From Marasmius tenuissimus (taxonomy: Eukaryota; Basidiomycota; Agaricomycetes; Agaricales; Marasmiaceae), in contig JAQOTA010000001.1 of NCBI GenBank assembly GCA_029532415.1, positions 558,001 through 622,000 of the forward strand: a stretch of 64,000 bases of DNA, read 5' to 3'. Position 1 is the stretch's first letter. The number at the start of each line of letters is the position of its first letter. The notes below the pieces were generated by a model. The model was not told the origin of the DNA. It searched no databases and saw only the letters and a program-made list of their open reading frames with translations. Position numbers and translations under genes: made by a program. Positions 54,175-64,000 of the stretch are shown piece by piece.

Positions 54175-54628
54175 ACTATCAGATGTAGATCAGAGATCAG
54201 ATGGGTCACGAGTAGAGTAGAACGCGTTGGACGTAATTAGCTGAAACTGGAGTACTATAGAGAGATCAGAATTAGTATTGCTTAAAAAGTATATTGAGAC
54301 TCCCACCTGGCTGCTTTGATTCTGCAATCACTCAAAAAAATCGGTGGAAAATGCTCATAGGTGTGCGTTGGACGGACAAATTGGACCGTGGGAGAAAGGA
54401 TATACCCGAACTCGGATGATGGTCACGAGAAGTTACACAGGTTTTTCTCCTGCCTTCATCATTCAAGCTCAACTTCCAAGTTCAGGCTTCAACTGTCAAT
54501 GGCTGCGCGGGAATTCCACAAGAAGTTTTGCGGCAATCAAGATCGTGCCGGGCGGCCTCCAGGGGAGCTGTGGAGATAGAATACCTTTATAAAGTCATCA
54601 CCGTCGAGAGAGGCTTCCTACCACCACT
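54175..54628. promoter_or_regulatory. GH3 gene upstream region with TATA box
   Basis: TTTATAAA at about 54587-54594 lies 35-40 bp before the ATG at 54629. The stretch 54375-54500 (TTGGACCGTGGGA..., TTCATCATTCAAGC) recurs at 58615-58740 beyond the 3' end of the GH3 gene. Confidence 0.5.
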
Positions 54629-57600
54629 ATGGCTCCCTTTTCGCTTTGGGTGGCCCTCCTTCCTTTTTGTCTCGCTCAGCAAGCTACTCTTTCTCCGCCC
54701 GAGTCTCAGACTCTGTCTAGTGCTCTTTCGTCTATTTCAGCTACCAGCACCGTGCCACCATCCACAATAACCTCAGGGTTTTCAGCGTCGGTGACTGCAA
54801 CAGCAGTTTCGTCAATATTCCCGACTTCTGGTGCCTCAAATGTCACTACTTCGGTCGCTGCCACGAGCAGTATCGCCAATTCTACTACGGTTGCTCCCAC
54901 CACAACATCCGGCGCAGGTGAAACAGTGACCTCTTCGGCGGTGGTGACCCGAGAAACAGTCCCAATCCAACCCTACACGTTTGTCCCATTCCCAGTACCG
55001 TCACAAACCGCTATTCCTGGTGTGTTTCCCGATACCGATCCGAGTCGGCCTCCACGAGTTGGAGAGTCAGCGATTCCCAACTTCGAGAGAGCGTGGGCAG
55101 CTGCTTATGACAAAGCGAGAGCCAAGGTGCGTGTTTTATGGCCCTCAAATCTTCTGCCTCTTTACGCTTGGGGGTCTGTGGTGGAGGTGAAGAAATAGGA
55201 AGAACTGCTTCACATATCCCCACGGGCAACTGGGAATCCACATGCAGCCCGGGTTTTTTTTTATGGAACATGGGGAGAATTTACCAGAATATGTTGAATT
55301 CCGTCATCGCAACTGTGCCAAGCACGGGTATTGTTCCGCCAGCTTCCTATTTCTTCTGTTCTTCCGACCCCGTGCTCTGAGCGAAAAAGTTCGAGCTAAC
55401 CACTTCTTTTGATTCCGTACTTCCGTACAGGTCGCAGGGCTTTCTCTTGAGCAAAAGGTGAACGTGACGACTGGTGTTGGACTCCTGAATGCACGCTGTG
55501 TCGTAAGTGTAGCCTTGTGATCAAGATCAACACTCCACTAACTTATCCTTCTGTAATAGGGCAGGACTCCGCCCATTGAGGATTTCCCTGGTATTTGCCT
55601 CGAGGTAGGTATTGCTCCTTTGCTGTCCGACTCGATGTTCTGGGGTCTTGACCGATTCTATCTACAGGACTCGCCGTTGGGTGTTCGTTTGGCAGACTTT
55701 GTAACTGCATTTCCAGCAGCTATCAATGCTGCATCAACGTAAGTGGCCAGCCGACTCATCACATTACTTCCCACTGTCCTCCATCCACCGTATCAACCAG
55801 TCTCGAGACAAGTTGTCGCTATATCATATACCGCTTCGCCCCCCTTTCCCAAGTAGTATCCCTGGTTTACTCATCGCCTTGTGGTTCACAGATGGAACCG
55901 CGCACTTATTCGTGCCCGCGGTCTCGCTATGGGTCGAGAACACGCTGGAAAAGGTGTTAATATTGCTCTTGGTCCAATGATGAACATGGTAAGGGTCGCC
56001 CAGGCCGGTAGGAATTGGGAGGGATTCGGTGGTGATCCGTTCTTGGCCGGTGAAGCCGCCTATGAGACAGTCCTTGGGATGCAGGAGGGAGGTGTGCAGG
56101 CTTGCGCGAAGCATTGGGTTTTCAAGTCAGTATAAATGTCGGGGGGGGGTTTCGCTGCGATAAGCTGATCGTATCTTGCTTCATAGCGAGCAAGAACATA
56201 AACGCACCACGTCGAGTTCTATCGTTGATGATAGGACAGCTCACGAAATCTATGCACACCCGTTCCTAAAAAGTGTCATGGCGGGCGTGACGAGCGTTAT
56301 GTGCAGTTACAGTAAGTTGTCAGTCATACGCTTTACAGGGAATTTACCGATATTTAAATGCACCGTTAGATCTGATTAACGGAACCTACGCCTGCGAAAA
56401 TAATCGAACGATGAATCAGATCCTCAAGGACGAGTACGGTTTTCAAGGATGTAAGTATCACTATTCTTCCTTAGTGGACTCCGGTATGCTGACTCCCTTC
56501 CTTCCTGAATAGTCGTTATGTCGGATTGGGGAGCAACTGAGTCCACTATCTCTGCCATCACCGGTCTCGACGTACGTTACTTTGCAACCAGCTGACTTTT
56601 CGTCGGCACTAACGAGAAGGGTATCCCAGATGACCATGCCTGGAGGTGTCACCTTCACCAGTAGCGATTCGTATTTCGGGGGAAACCTGACTGCCTATGT
56701 CCAGAATGGGACGATTCCTGAGGCTCGAGTCGATGACATGGGTGCGCGTGATCCTGACCCATAATGTAACGTCCAATCCACTAAACTCTTTCACTCGCAG
56801 CTACTCGCATCCTCGCTGGATGGTACCTTCTCCACCAAGACGCTCCCTCGTACCCTCCTGTTAATTTTGACGTTAATCCGGACAACGAAGAGACCAACAA
56901 GCGCATCGATGTCCAAGACGATCACAACGAGATTGTTAGGACGATGGGAGCCGCTTCTGCGGTACTTTTGAAGAACAACAAGGAAGGCGGAGGAGGGTTG
57001 CCTCTTACCGGGAAGGAACGTCGAATCTTCTTGGCTGGCAGTGATGCTGGTCCTCCAGAGATTGGGCCTAATAGGTTCAGAGATCAGTCAGGATGGCTTG
57101 GTGGGATTCTGGCGATGGGATCGGGCAGTGGGACTGCAAATTTCACTTATTTGGTTTCGGTGCGTTAACTTTTTGCGCTACGAGCCACGTCAAGCTCGGC
57201 GAATTCGAAAATGGCTAATTTTCCCCCTTCACTTCATCCGCAATACTTACAGCCATATGAAGCAATTCAATTGAGAGCGAGGAGGCATAGGACAACTGTC
57301 TCTTGGTCGTTCGATGACTTCGATCTTCCACGAGCGGGCAACATGGCGATCAAGCAAAACGCGGCTCTTGTCTTTATTGTGTCTGACTCAGGCGAGGGAG
57401 ACGGAAACGATAGGTGAGACCTTTTACAAGTCTCTTTTCTTTACCGCTGAGCAGGTCCAACTCGTGGTCACCTTTCGGACAGGCAAAACCTGACAGCCTG
57501 GCACAACGGAGACGACCTCGTTCTCGCTGTTGCTGAGCAAAACAATAACACTATCGTCGTCGTTAATGCTGTTGGGCCTATCATCATGGAACCCTGGATT

Positions 57601-58518
57601 GACCACCCGAACGTCACTGCTGTTCTTTGGGCTGGGTTGCAGGGTAATGAGGCGGGCAACGCAATCACCGATGTGCTGTATGGTGATTGGAACCCGAGTG
57701 GCAAACTTCCGTACACGATCGCGAAGAGGTTGGAGGACTATTCGTCGGGCTTAGTGCTTGGAGGAGCGCCTCAGGATATTATCGCTATTCCGTATGCCGA
57801 TGGGTGAGTGGCGTCTGGTCACTTGGCTCTACGAAGTCCATAACTCATCCGGTACACGCTTCTAGCCTACAGATCGACTATAGACACTTTGATGCGGTGC
57901 GTTCCTTTGTATCTCTAGCTGGCGTTCCCGTTCGTCACGCTCATACATATGACAGAACAACATCGAACCACGATACGAGTTTGGCTTTGGTTTGAGCTAC
58001 ACGGACTGGGAGTACAGCGGCCTCGACATTGAGGCTATACCTAACGATGATGGTACATATGCTGACCTCGAAGATGCTTGGGCACGAGGGGAGTCGTCTC
58101 CCGTTGGAGTGGGATCGTCTGCCGCTATTTGGTAAGTCCGACTTCTGATTATGTCTTCTTTGATTTCTCCTCGCGGCTCACTCATACGCACTCTTATCAC
58201 GACGATAGGCTCCACCGACCTGCTTTCAAAGCAACGTTTAGTGTCGAGAATACCGGTTCGGTATATGGTGGGGAGATCCCTCAACTGTACATTGAATTCC
58301 CTAGGTCTTCCGGGGAGCCACCGAGGGTTCTCAAAGGGTTCACCAATACCGCTGCACAGCCGGGAGAGAGCAAGATGGTTGAGATTACTCTATCGAGGTA
58401 CGATTTGTCGATATGGGATGTCGGGAATCAGGGGTGGAGAAAGCCTGACGGAAGGATTGGAGTTGTGATCGGGAGGAGCTCGAGAGATGTTAAGATTTCT
58501 GGAGAGGTGCCTGTGTAA
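54629..58518 (+). CDS. Secreted glycoside hydrolase family 3 (beta-glucosidase-like)
   Basis: This multi-exon gene hydrolyses terminal beta-D-glucosyl or related residues. It begins with a signal peptide (MAPFSLWVALLPFCLAQ) followed by a Ser/Thr-rich, probably glycosylated extension of about 100 residues. The GH3 N-domain has GRTPPIEDFPGICLED, SPLGVR, NIALGPMMNM, GRNWEGFGGDPFLAG, CAKHW and NEQE. The nucleophile Asp lies in VMSDWGATES and is followed by LD/MTMPGG. The GH3 C-domain has AVLLKNN, NPSGKLPYTIAKR and YEFGFGLSYTDW. A fibronectin-III-like C-terminal domain (FSVENTGSVYGGEIPQLYI, EPPRVLKGF, Q..VVIGRSSRD) ends at 58518. All visible exon joins keep the frame. It could act on cellulose fragments or on glucosides of secondary metabolites. 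Confidence 0.88.
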
Positions 58519-60150
58519 TCGAGGAGAAAGTGTTCCTACTCACTAACAAACGGACAAGAAATCGAATAGTCTCTGTATATCTCTGAAATGCTCATGAAAT
58601 GAGTCGTATAGCCAATTTGGACCGTGGGAAGATGGAAAACAACGGAGTAATGCCACACGAAGTTTTTCTGGGTTTCTCCCTACTTTCATCATTCAAGCCT
58701 CAAACTTCGGCCTGCATTATTCGACCTTTCTCGAACATCAAAGATATTCTCCCTTTGAGGTTCATTCAAGATGAACTCGAGGGACCCTCACTACTCTCTT
58801 GCATCTTACCTGATTAAAATATCCGGATCCCCCGGATATGTCTCGTTCCTCCTGTCCTCTCGGTTGAAGCTCAACACGGAAGCCCTTATTGAATCCACGA
58901 GATTCGTTTGTTTATCCGTGGCTACCAGAAGCGAACGGCTTCAGTTACTCATCGGCTCAATGTTTTACCTCTACCTTTACGGTACTCCGAAATGAACTTG
59001 ACAACCACACACAAGTAAGTAGGTGATATATTCCAGGAAGAGATTTGTCTAAACGCTTCGCACCGCCTATTAGCATGCAGGTTATCACTGGAGCTGTGGA
59101 GTGATACTTCATTAAAATGGGATAACATCAGGGTTCAGGGGCGTCCTTACGATGGCAGGAAGTAAAGATTCACATGTCACAGCCCAGCTACTAGTACGGA
59201 CTCAGATTATCTTGTACTAGTCGCTCCGGCACTTTAGTAGTACTTAGGGCAAGAACGGGCCGCCATCCAGTCTCAGGCTCCAGGCGTTGCGACGATGCCT
59301 ATTAGCTCCCGTTGCTGTTATTGACACCTTCAACGAGAGACCACCTCGGGACATTTTCGAAGTTCTCGGGAATGCCACATCTTACTTCCCGGAAAGCGGC
59401 TTAGGCCTGGATACAAATGATGCCACTGGACATCAAAAAACACTGCGCTATCTCAGCTCTACCGTACCGTACTATGTCAAGTCCGGCGTAAACGCATCTA
59501 GCATTCTTGAAATGTTGTACCTAGACTGAAACTAGCCGTCTTAACCGCTGATTTCTGGATAGTTCCCGTTTTTTCGGATCCGGAAGGCACTGGCTCGTTG
59601 ACTATCTAACGAAGCCGGAAAGTTGAGATATATTTTACCTGTCCCAGTAACACCCACCACGATCTTCCATTTGTTGGAGGGATCTCTGTGGCCACGGAAC
59701 GAGCCTTACTGAGGAGGTAAGCAGCCCGAACTCAGCCATCACAGTGAGGCTATCAATTCCTGAAATTGTACCGTTTCTAAATTCGATTGAAAATCTTCCC
59801 AAAAGACGTGCTGTACGCCTTGGAGTTCACAGCCATCGGTGACTTTACTTAGTCTGTCTAGTGGCGTACCATCCGGCAACGAACGGGGTCTTTTGATAGG
59901 GGTCCCGTCGGTGGCCGCAAACTACACAGGAACCACTGATGCCAATGGCGCACCACACTCCCAAAGCAAAGTGTTGATGAAAGACAGTGGCATGGCCCGA
60001 ACAAACCGGTCTCCAAAATCCTTCCCTCGCTCAGGTTTGATCCGACACGGCCGTTGACATGGTTCGGATCGAGAGTATTTGTAACTAGGAGGGATCTATC
60101 CTGTATATAAGTTACTTGGGCTAAGAGGCGAAGGAGCTTCGCCCACCGAT
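58519..60150. other. GH3 / TS4 intergenic region with a partial GH3-promoter copy
   Basis: 58610-58740 resembles the GH3 upstream region (TTGGACCGTGGGA, TTCATCATTCAAGC), a probable remnant of a duplicated gene or promoter. A short ORF at 59287-59529 ending LEMLYLD is unrecognised. TATATAAG at 60105-60112 is the likely TATA box of TS4. Confidence 0.45.
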
Positions 60151-61280
60151 ATGACCCTCATCCAACCTCTCCAAGACATCGACACCACCCTTTATCCCTC
60201 TTTCTTTGGTTCATTCGAGATCAAAGACTGCTGGAACCAGATGGGACCGGTCGTCCTCGCTGCTCTAGACAACGTTATCCGGAAGTGCACCCAACCCGAC
60301 ACTCCCGAACGTCGCAAGGCGTTATACATGCACGACAACCCCGCTGGAAACTTGTTCTCACTTTCGTTTGGGCTGTGCGAAGCGGAGAGATTGGGGTTCG
60401 TCGTGGAGTACCTCAATTTTTTATGTATCATTGACGGTGAGTCCGTTCTATCTTGAGTTGAACGCCCCGCCATGTAACTCGGAATTCGTTACAGACGTGT
60501 TAGAGGATTACCCTCAAAAAGAGTCCTTGATCGAGCATGAGATTCTTGGTGAAGTTTTAGGACAGGGAGTTGAATGTGATACTCAGCCGACGTTGAATGT
60601 CACTCTGAATACGCGCATGGAATGGATCGACTACCTCCACGATCTCAAAGCTCGGATGATGGACGTAGACTCCGTTCGTACTCCAGCCCTCCTTCGGATA
60701 CTGGAGGCGGACATCCGAGCTCGAGAGGATAGCGTGGAAGAGTTCAATACCATGGAGGAATATCTCCCGTTCCGGTTGAGAAATTTTGACTACGAGTACG
60801 TTGATAGTTTATCCAAGTATGACTAAAAAGAATTACTGACCAGGTACGAACATTCGAAGATCCGTTTCACAAATGATGCTGTGGGCGATGAACGTCGATC
60901 TACCACTCGAAGAAGCAAACTCCGATCTACTAGCTAAAGTCAAGGCGTCCACCGGCGCTATAGCCGTACTCGCGAACGATTACTTTTCTTGGGAACGAGA
61001 GAAGAGGCAACAACAGGATTCGGATCGAATCAGAAACGGGGTTGCCGTTTTCATGAAGGAGCTTGATGTGTCCGAGGGGGATGCCAAGGAAGCTGTTAAG
61101 CAGATTATGATTGAGGAGGAGGAGAAGGTACGGGAACTCATGAAGGATGTGGAAGTGGGTGATGGGTTTTCGGATGGGTTGAGGCGGTACCTCAGTGGGT
61201 TGCAGTTGTTCGCTGGGGGGTACAATTTCTGGTGTGCTACGTGTCCGAGGTACAGTAGACCTCAAGGAGACAGCGAATGA
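60151..61280 (+). CDS. Class I terpene cyclase TS4
   Basis: Three exons (60151-60436, 60495-60795, 60860-61280) encode 335 aa. The motifs are D95-D96-V-L-E (split by intron 1), N235-S239-E243 in NDYFSWERE, and CPRY before RPQGDSE. HDNPAGNLFSL and PFRLRNFDYE are conserved. It is the most diverged of the four copies in exon 2 (an insertion relative to TS1) and in the segment after intron 2, where ESVSQMM replaces EFVSQL. No lesion is seen. TATATAAG lies about 40 bp upstream of the ATG. Confidence 0.9.
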
Positions 61281-61939
61281 GGTTCCGTAATGCTCTAGAT
61301 CAGTGGTTCTTCGACTTCTCACTACTTATTGTATGCCATCTATTGTGCGATGATAATATCCTGCTCCGTCGCTTACCATTTCACGAGATGTCGCAGAAAG
61401 ACGCGAGAGAGGCAGTTAGGATGGCAGGTTCTTCCTGATAAGTGATGATTCCAGAAAGTACGATACACATGGCATTGTTGAAGATCGAGTTCGGCAATTC
61501 CCGAATCGTGTGGCAAAATGGATGTTCGGATTCTTTGTTGAGTTTTTCATGAATGTAACCAGATAGTATCACGACTCCAAGGTTGAAGCAGGTTCTTCCC
61601 TCAACCAGAACTACTCTGAACTCAGCCCACGCCTCGCCAACTCACCACACGGGCTGAAACCTCAACCTGGCAGCCCCGGGTGGAAGTCACAGACAATGAA
61701 CAGAGGCACAAAGAAAGTGGCATCGAAAAGGAAAGAACCCCACTTCGCTTTGACCGACACCATGCCAGCCGCGTTAGATAATATCCCCGGAGAGGTCATA
61801 ATAGACGACAATGAGGCCCAAATGCCACCTGCATAGGGGGGAGGGTATAAAAGGACCAAGAGAGGCGGTTTTGATGCGTTTTTCGTGTACCACCCCGGAT
61901 ACCTCCCTGCGACACACACCCGCCTACATAATCACCACC
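61281..61939. promoter_or_regulatory. Intergenic, with TATA box of the next gene
   Basis: TATAAAAG at 61846-61853 lies about 90 bp before the ATG at 61940, leaving a leader of roughly 55-60 nt. This argues against an in-frame ATG at 61811, which is upstream of the TATA box. Nothing else is seen. Confidence 0.55.
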
Positions 61940-62956
61940 ATGTCCCCATCCAACCAATCCTTCGATCCGTTCGTAGACTCCGACGACTTCGACGACCTCA
62001 ATCTCAAACGCTGCATCTCACCCACCTCCTCCATCCGCGGCTGTTACGTCCGTTCTCGTCCAACATCCTTCCTCGACGGAGGAGAGATGCAGAACCAACT
62101 TCTCAATTTTTCAGTTCTCGCAGACGCAGACGCGCCTCCACCACCCTACTCCACACGATCGCGATACGAACTCGACTCTGTTTCGGTGATCACGACGCGT
62201 ACGACGGTTAGCACGTTTCGTGCTGTTCGAAATCCGGATGCGTGTCCTCCGATGCTTAGACGGTCTGAGAGGGGGAAGAAGTTTTCGAGTTCGATGGGGG
62301 ATCTTCTGGCTGGTAACGATATGCATACACTCGGAGCATTGGAAGAGGAGAGCGAGAAGAAGGAGAAGGAGAAGAAGGAACGTGGATGGAAGGGAGGGAG
62401 GAGGTTGAAGGAGAGGTTTTCGTTGTTGTTTAGTGGGAGGAAGGAGAGTGCGGGGATTTTGGATCGTGATCGTGAGGATCTCCACGTGGTGTCTCAGTCG
62501 TCTGGAGAGGGAGACAAACTTGGACACAGCGGGAGGAAGAAGAAGAAGAAGAAGTTGTCGATTTCTGCGTTAGCCGAGGGTACCGCGAGTTCGGTGGAAG
62601 CTATTCCTCTTGAGACTATCCCGGCCCGGTCGAGGAAAGTGTTTAGGCGTCGGGGATCCAAGGTGCGCCGCGTCGGTGGTGGTGGTGCAGATGTCGAGAT
62701 GCAGCGGGGGGGAGGTGTCACTGTTCGCCACTCCAAGTCCTTCTCGGGATTCCGAGGTAGCGTTATTAATAGTGCTACCATCCCCGATGTTCCTCCGGTT
62801 CCCGAGCTTCCGCAAAACGAGGCGGTCAAGGAAGAGCAGTGTGATGATGATGAAGACGAGGATATTGATGAGATTACGAGGGAGGCGGCGAAGGTGAATG
62901 ATAGTGTGCGGAGGACTTACTCGTATGAAGAAGATCCTGTTGATGAGGAGGATTGA
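61940..62956 (+). CDS. Low-complexity basic/acidic protein of unknown function
   Basis: A single exon encodes 338 aa from ATG 61940 (context CACCATGTC). It starts MSPSNQSFDPFVDSDDFDDL, contains DAPPPPYSTRSRYELDSVSV, a charged KKEKEKKERGWKGGRR helix, GRKKKKKKLS (a possible nuclear signal), SRKVFRRRGSKVRR, PDVPPVPELPQ and a very acidic tail (DDDEDEDIDE). Most of the protein is predicted to be disordered. No family is recognised. The codon pattern and TATA box support a real gene, and PPPPY could be a WW-domain ligand. Confidence 0.65.
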   Translation: MSPSNQSFDPFVDSDDFDDLNLKRCISPTSSIRGCYVRSRPTSFLDGGEMQNQLLNFSVLADADAPPPPYSTRSRYELDSVSVITTRTTVSTFRAVRNPDACPPMLRRSERGKKFSSSMGDLLAGNDMHTLGALEEESEKKEKEKKERGWKGGRRLKERFSLLFSGRKESAGILDRDREDLHVVSQSSGEGDKLGHSGRKKKKKKLSISALAEGTASSVEAIPLETIPARSRKVFRRRGSKVRRVGGGGADVEMQRGGGVTVRHSKSFSGFRGSVINSATIPDVPPVPELPQNEAVKEEQCDDDEDEDIDEITREAAKVNDSVRRTYSYEEDPVDEED

Positions 62957-64000
62957 TTATCCAACCGATGAGTTTGTTTTTATTTTTTTCCCCCTCGTTT
63001 CTTTCCTCGCTTTCTTGGTTTCTACGAATTGTCACGACACCTCTCTTCCTTTCCACGGAACTCTGCCCAGTTATGCTCTATGACCTATGCCTGCTATGAT
63101 TTTATCTATGCCTATATGCCACTTTTTTCTCCGACGGCGCAGAGTTTGCGATTGGATTAGCGTTACCTCTGTTGTTCCGCCCGCCTTTCATCTTTTTCCT
63201 GTCTTTCTGTCATGGTCTATCAGGAAGCATCCAAATTGTCAATGTACTATCATCATCTGGGAATACGAGCTAAAATCACTCACCGAGCTGTTGTGAAGAC
63301 TGAAGATCTGGAGAGCAATGTTCGACCCTGTTTCACGGTATTCTTATTCTTGTATGGCTTTGAATCCTCCAAATCCTGACTAGGTAGGTCTAGCCTCACT
63401 ATTCGCGTCGCTCTCAGCTTTGGTCAAAGCTAATCTCTGTTGAACCCTTTGTTTCCCCAGATGGCATTTGTTGACCAAACAAAACCCCAGTGTTGGCTTG
63501 TTTGATGCCAACGCGAGGCGTTGTGATCTGTCGGGTATTTGTTCTATTGACACGTAAAAGCCAAGGCGGGCCCTCGGGATGGCGACTTTTTACGGTTTTA
63601 CCCACTTTGATCTGGACTAGGAGGAGGTATTCGTATGTCAGAAGCTGTAAGAAGGCATATTTGAGCTTCGTAATGGCGTTACGGACGGAGTTGTTGGAGG
63701 GGGATTGCAACCAACAAAGGCTGCGCGGCAAGAGGCCAAGTCAATAAGGCGGCTAATTTGCCGAACCAAGGGCCCGCGGTTGTGCCCATTAGCGCCCGGT
63801 ACCGCGTGACTTACATAAGGGCCCTTTTCATCAGGATCTGGAGCTCCCCGGCTACTGCGAACGATCCCACACAAGTTTCAAATTCACACCACACACACTG
63901 ACGACCCTGTTTCTCTCTCTCTCTCCCACGACGCTATTTCCCTTTTCTCTCTCTTTGCTGTCACCCCTTTCCAGGTGGCATTCTGGTTCATTCAGGCTCT
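62957..64000. other. Right-end intergenic sequence
   Basis: It begins with a T-rich probable 3' UTR (to about 63020). No supported gene follows. The last 100 bases are a CT-dinucleotide-rich stretch (63912-63960), typical of the leader of a strongly expressed fungal gene lying beyond the window. Confidence 0.45.

Noticed and set aside
1..64000. CRISPR array, prokaryotic operons, riboswitches, ribosome binding sites
   Set aside because: The gene structure is clearly fungal with spliceosomal introns; no regularly spaced repeats of CRISPR type were seen.

Overview
The window comes from a filamentous basidiomycete, most likely an Agaricomycete. The evidence is dense 50-65 nt GT-AG introns, micro-exons of 12 and 23 nt, a KDZ-type DNA transposon with its CxC2 cysteine cluster, MYND/MSS51-like genes, and families of short class I terpene cyclases. 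No prokaryotic, plasmid or viral backbone is visible. All functional assignments come from reading motifs; no database was searched.

Layout. (1) 0.7-7.6 kb: two tandem MYND/MSS51-like pseudogenes. The first is split by a 1.78-kb non-autonomous transposon, and a second, inverted copy lies just downstream, giving a 1.8-kb inverted repeat around a 1.3-kb loop. (2) 7.6-10.0 kb: a cytochrome P450 on the minus strand. (3) 10.5-44.2 kb: a tandem array whose unit is GFA-like enzyme + two metallo-beta-lactamase-fold (MBL) genes, all on the minus strand. Unit 1 is GFA1, MBL-A (nonsense mutation) and MBL-B (split by an 11.3-kb KDZ transposon with an apparently intact 1192-aa transposase and passenger genes). 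Unit 2 is GFA2 (split by a TA-flanked MITE), MBL-D and MBL-E (both intact); a very young Ty1/copia element and a terpene cyclase lie inside it. A GFA3 remnant follows MBL-E. (4) 45.5-47.6 kb: a single-pass membrane protein with a mucin-like domain. (5) 47.6-51 kb: no supported gene. (6) 51.0-61.3 kb: three further terpene cyclases and a GH3 beta-glucosidase-like gene. (7) 61.9-63.0 kb: a low-complexity basic/acidic protein.

How it fits together. This is an accessory region rich in specialised-metabolism and detoxification-type genes (P450, four terpene cyclases, GFA, MBL hydrolases, GH3) expanded by local duplication, into which at least five kinds of mobile element have inserted. Several insertion junctions can be read to the base: an 8-bp duplication for KDZ, 5 bp for copia, TA for the MITE, and possibly 2 bp for the CACCAG-ended element. 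Differences between the CACCAG-ended copies, and at least two MYND nonsense codons, look like CpG-to-TpG/CpA changes, consistent with cytosine methylation of repeats. The least described parts are the KDZ passenger genes and the MBL family, whose metal-binding motif is carried on a 23-nt exon and exists in HxHxDH and HxDxDH versions.
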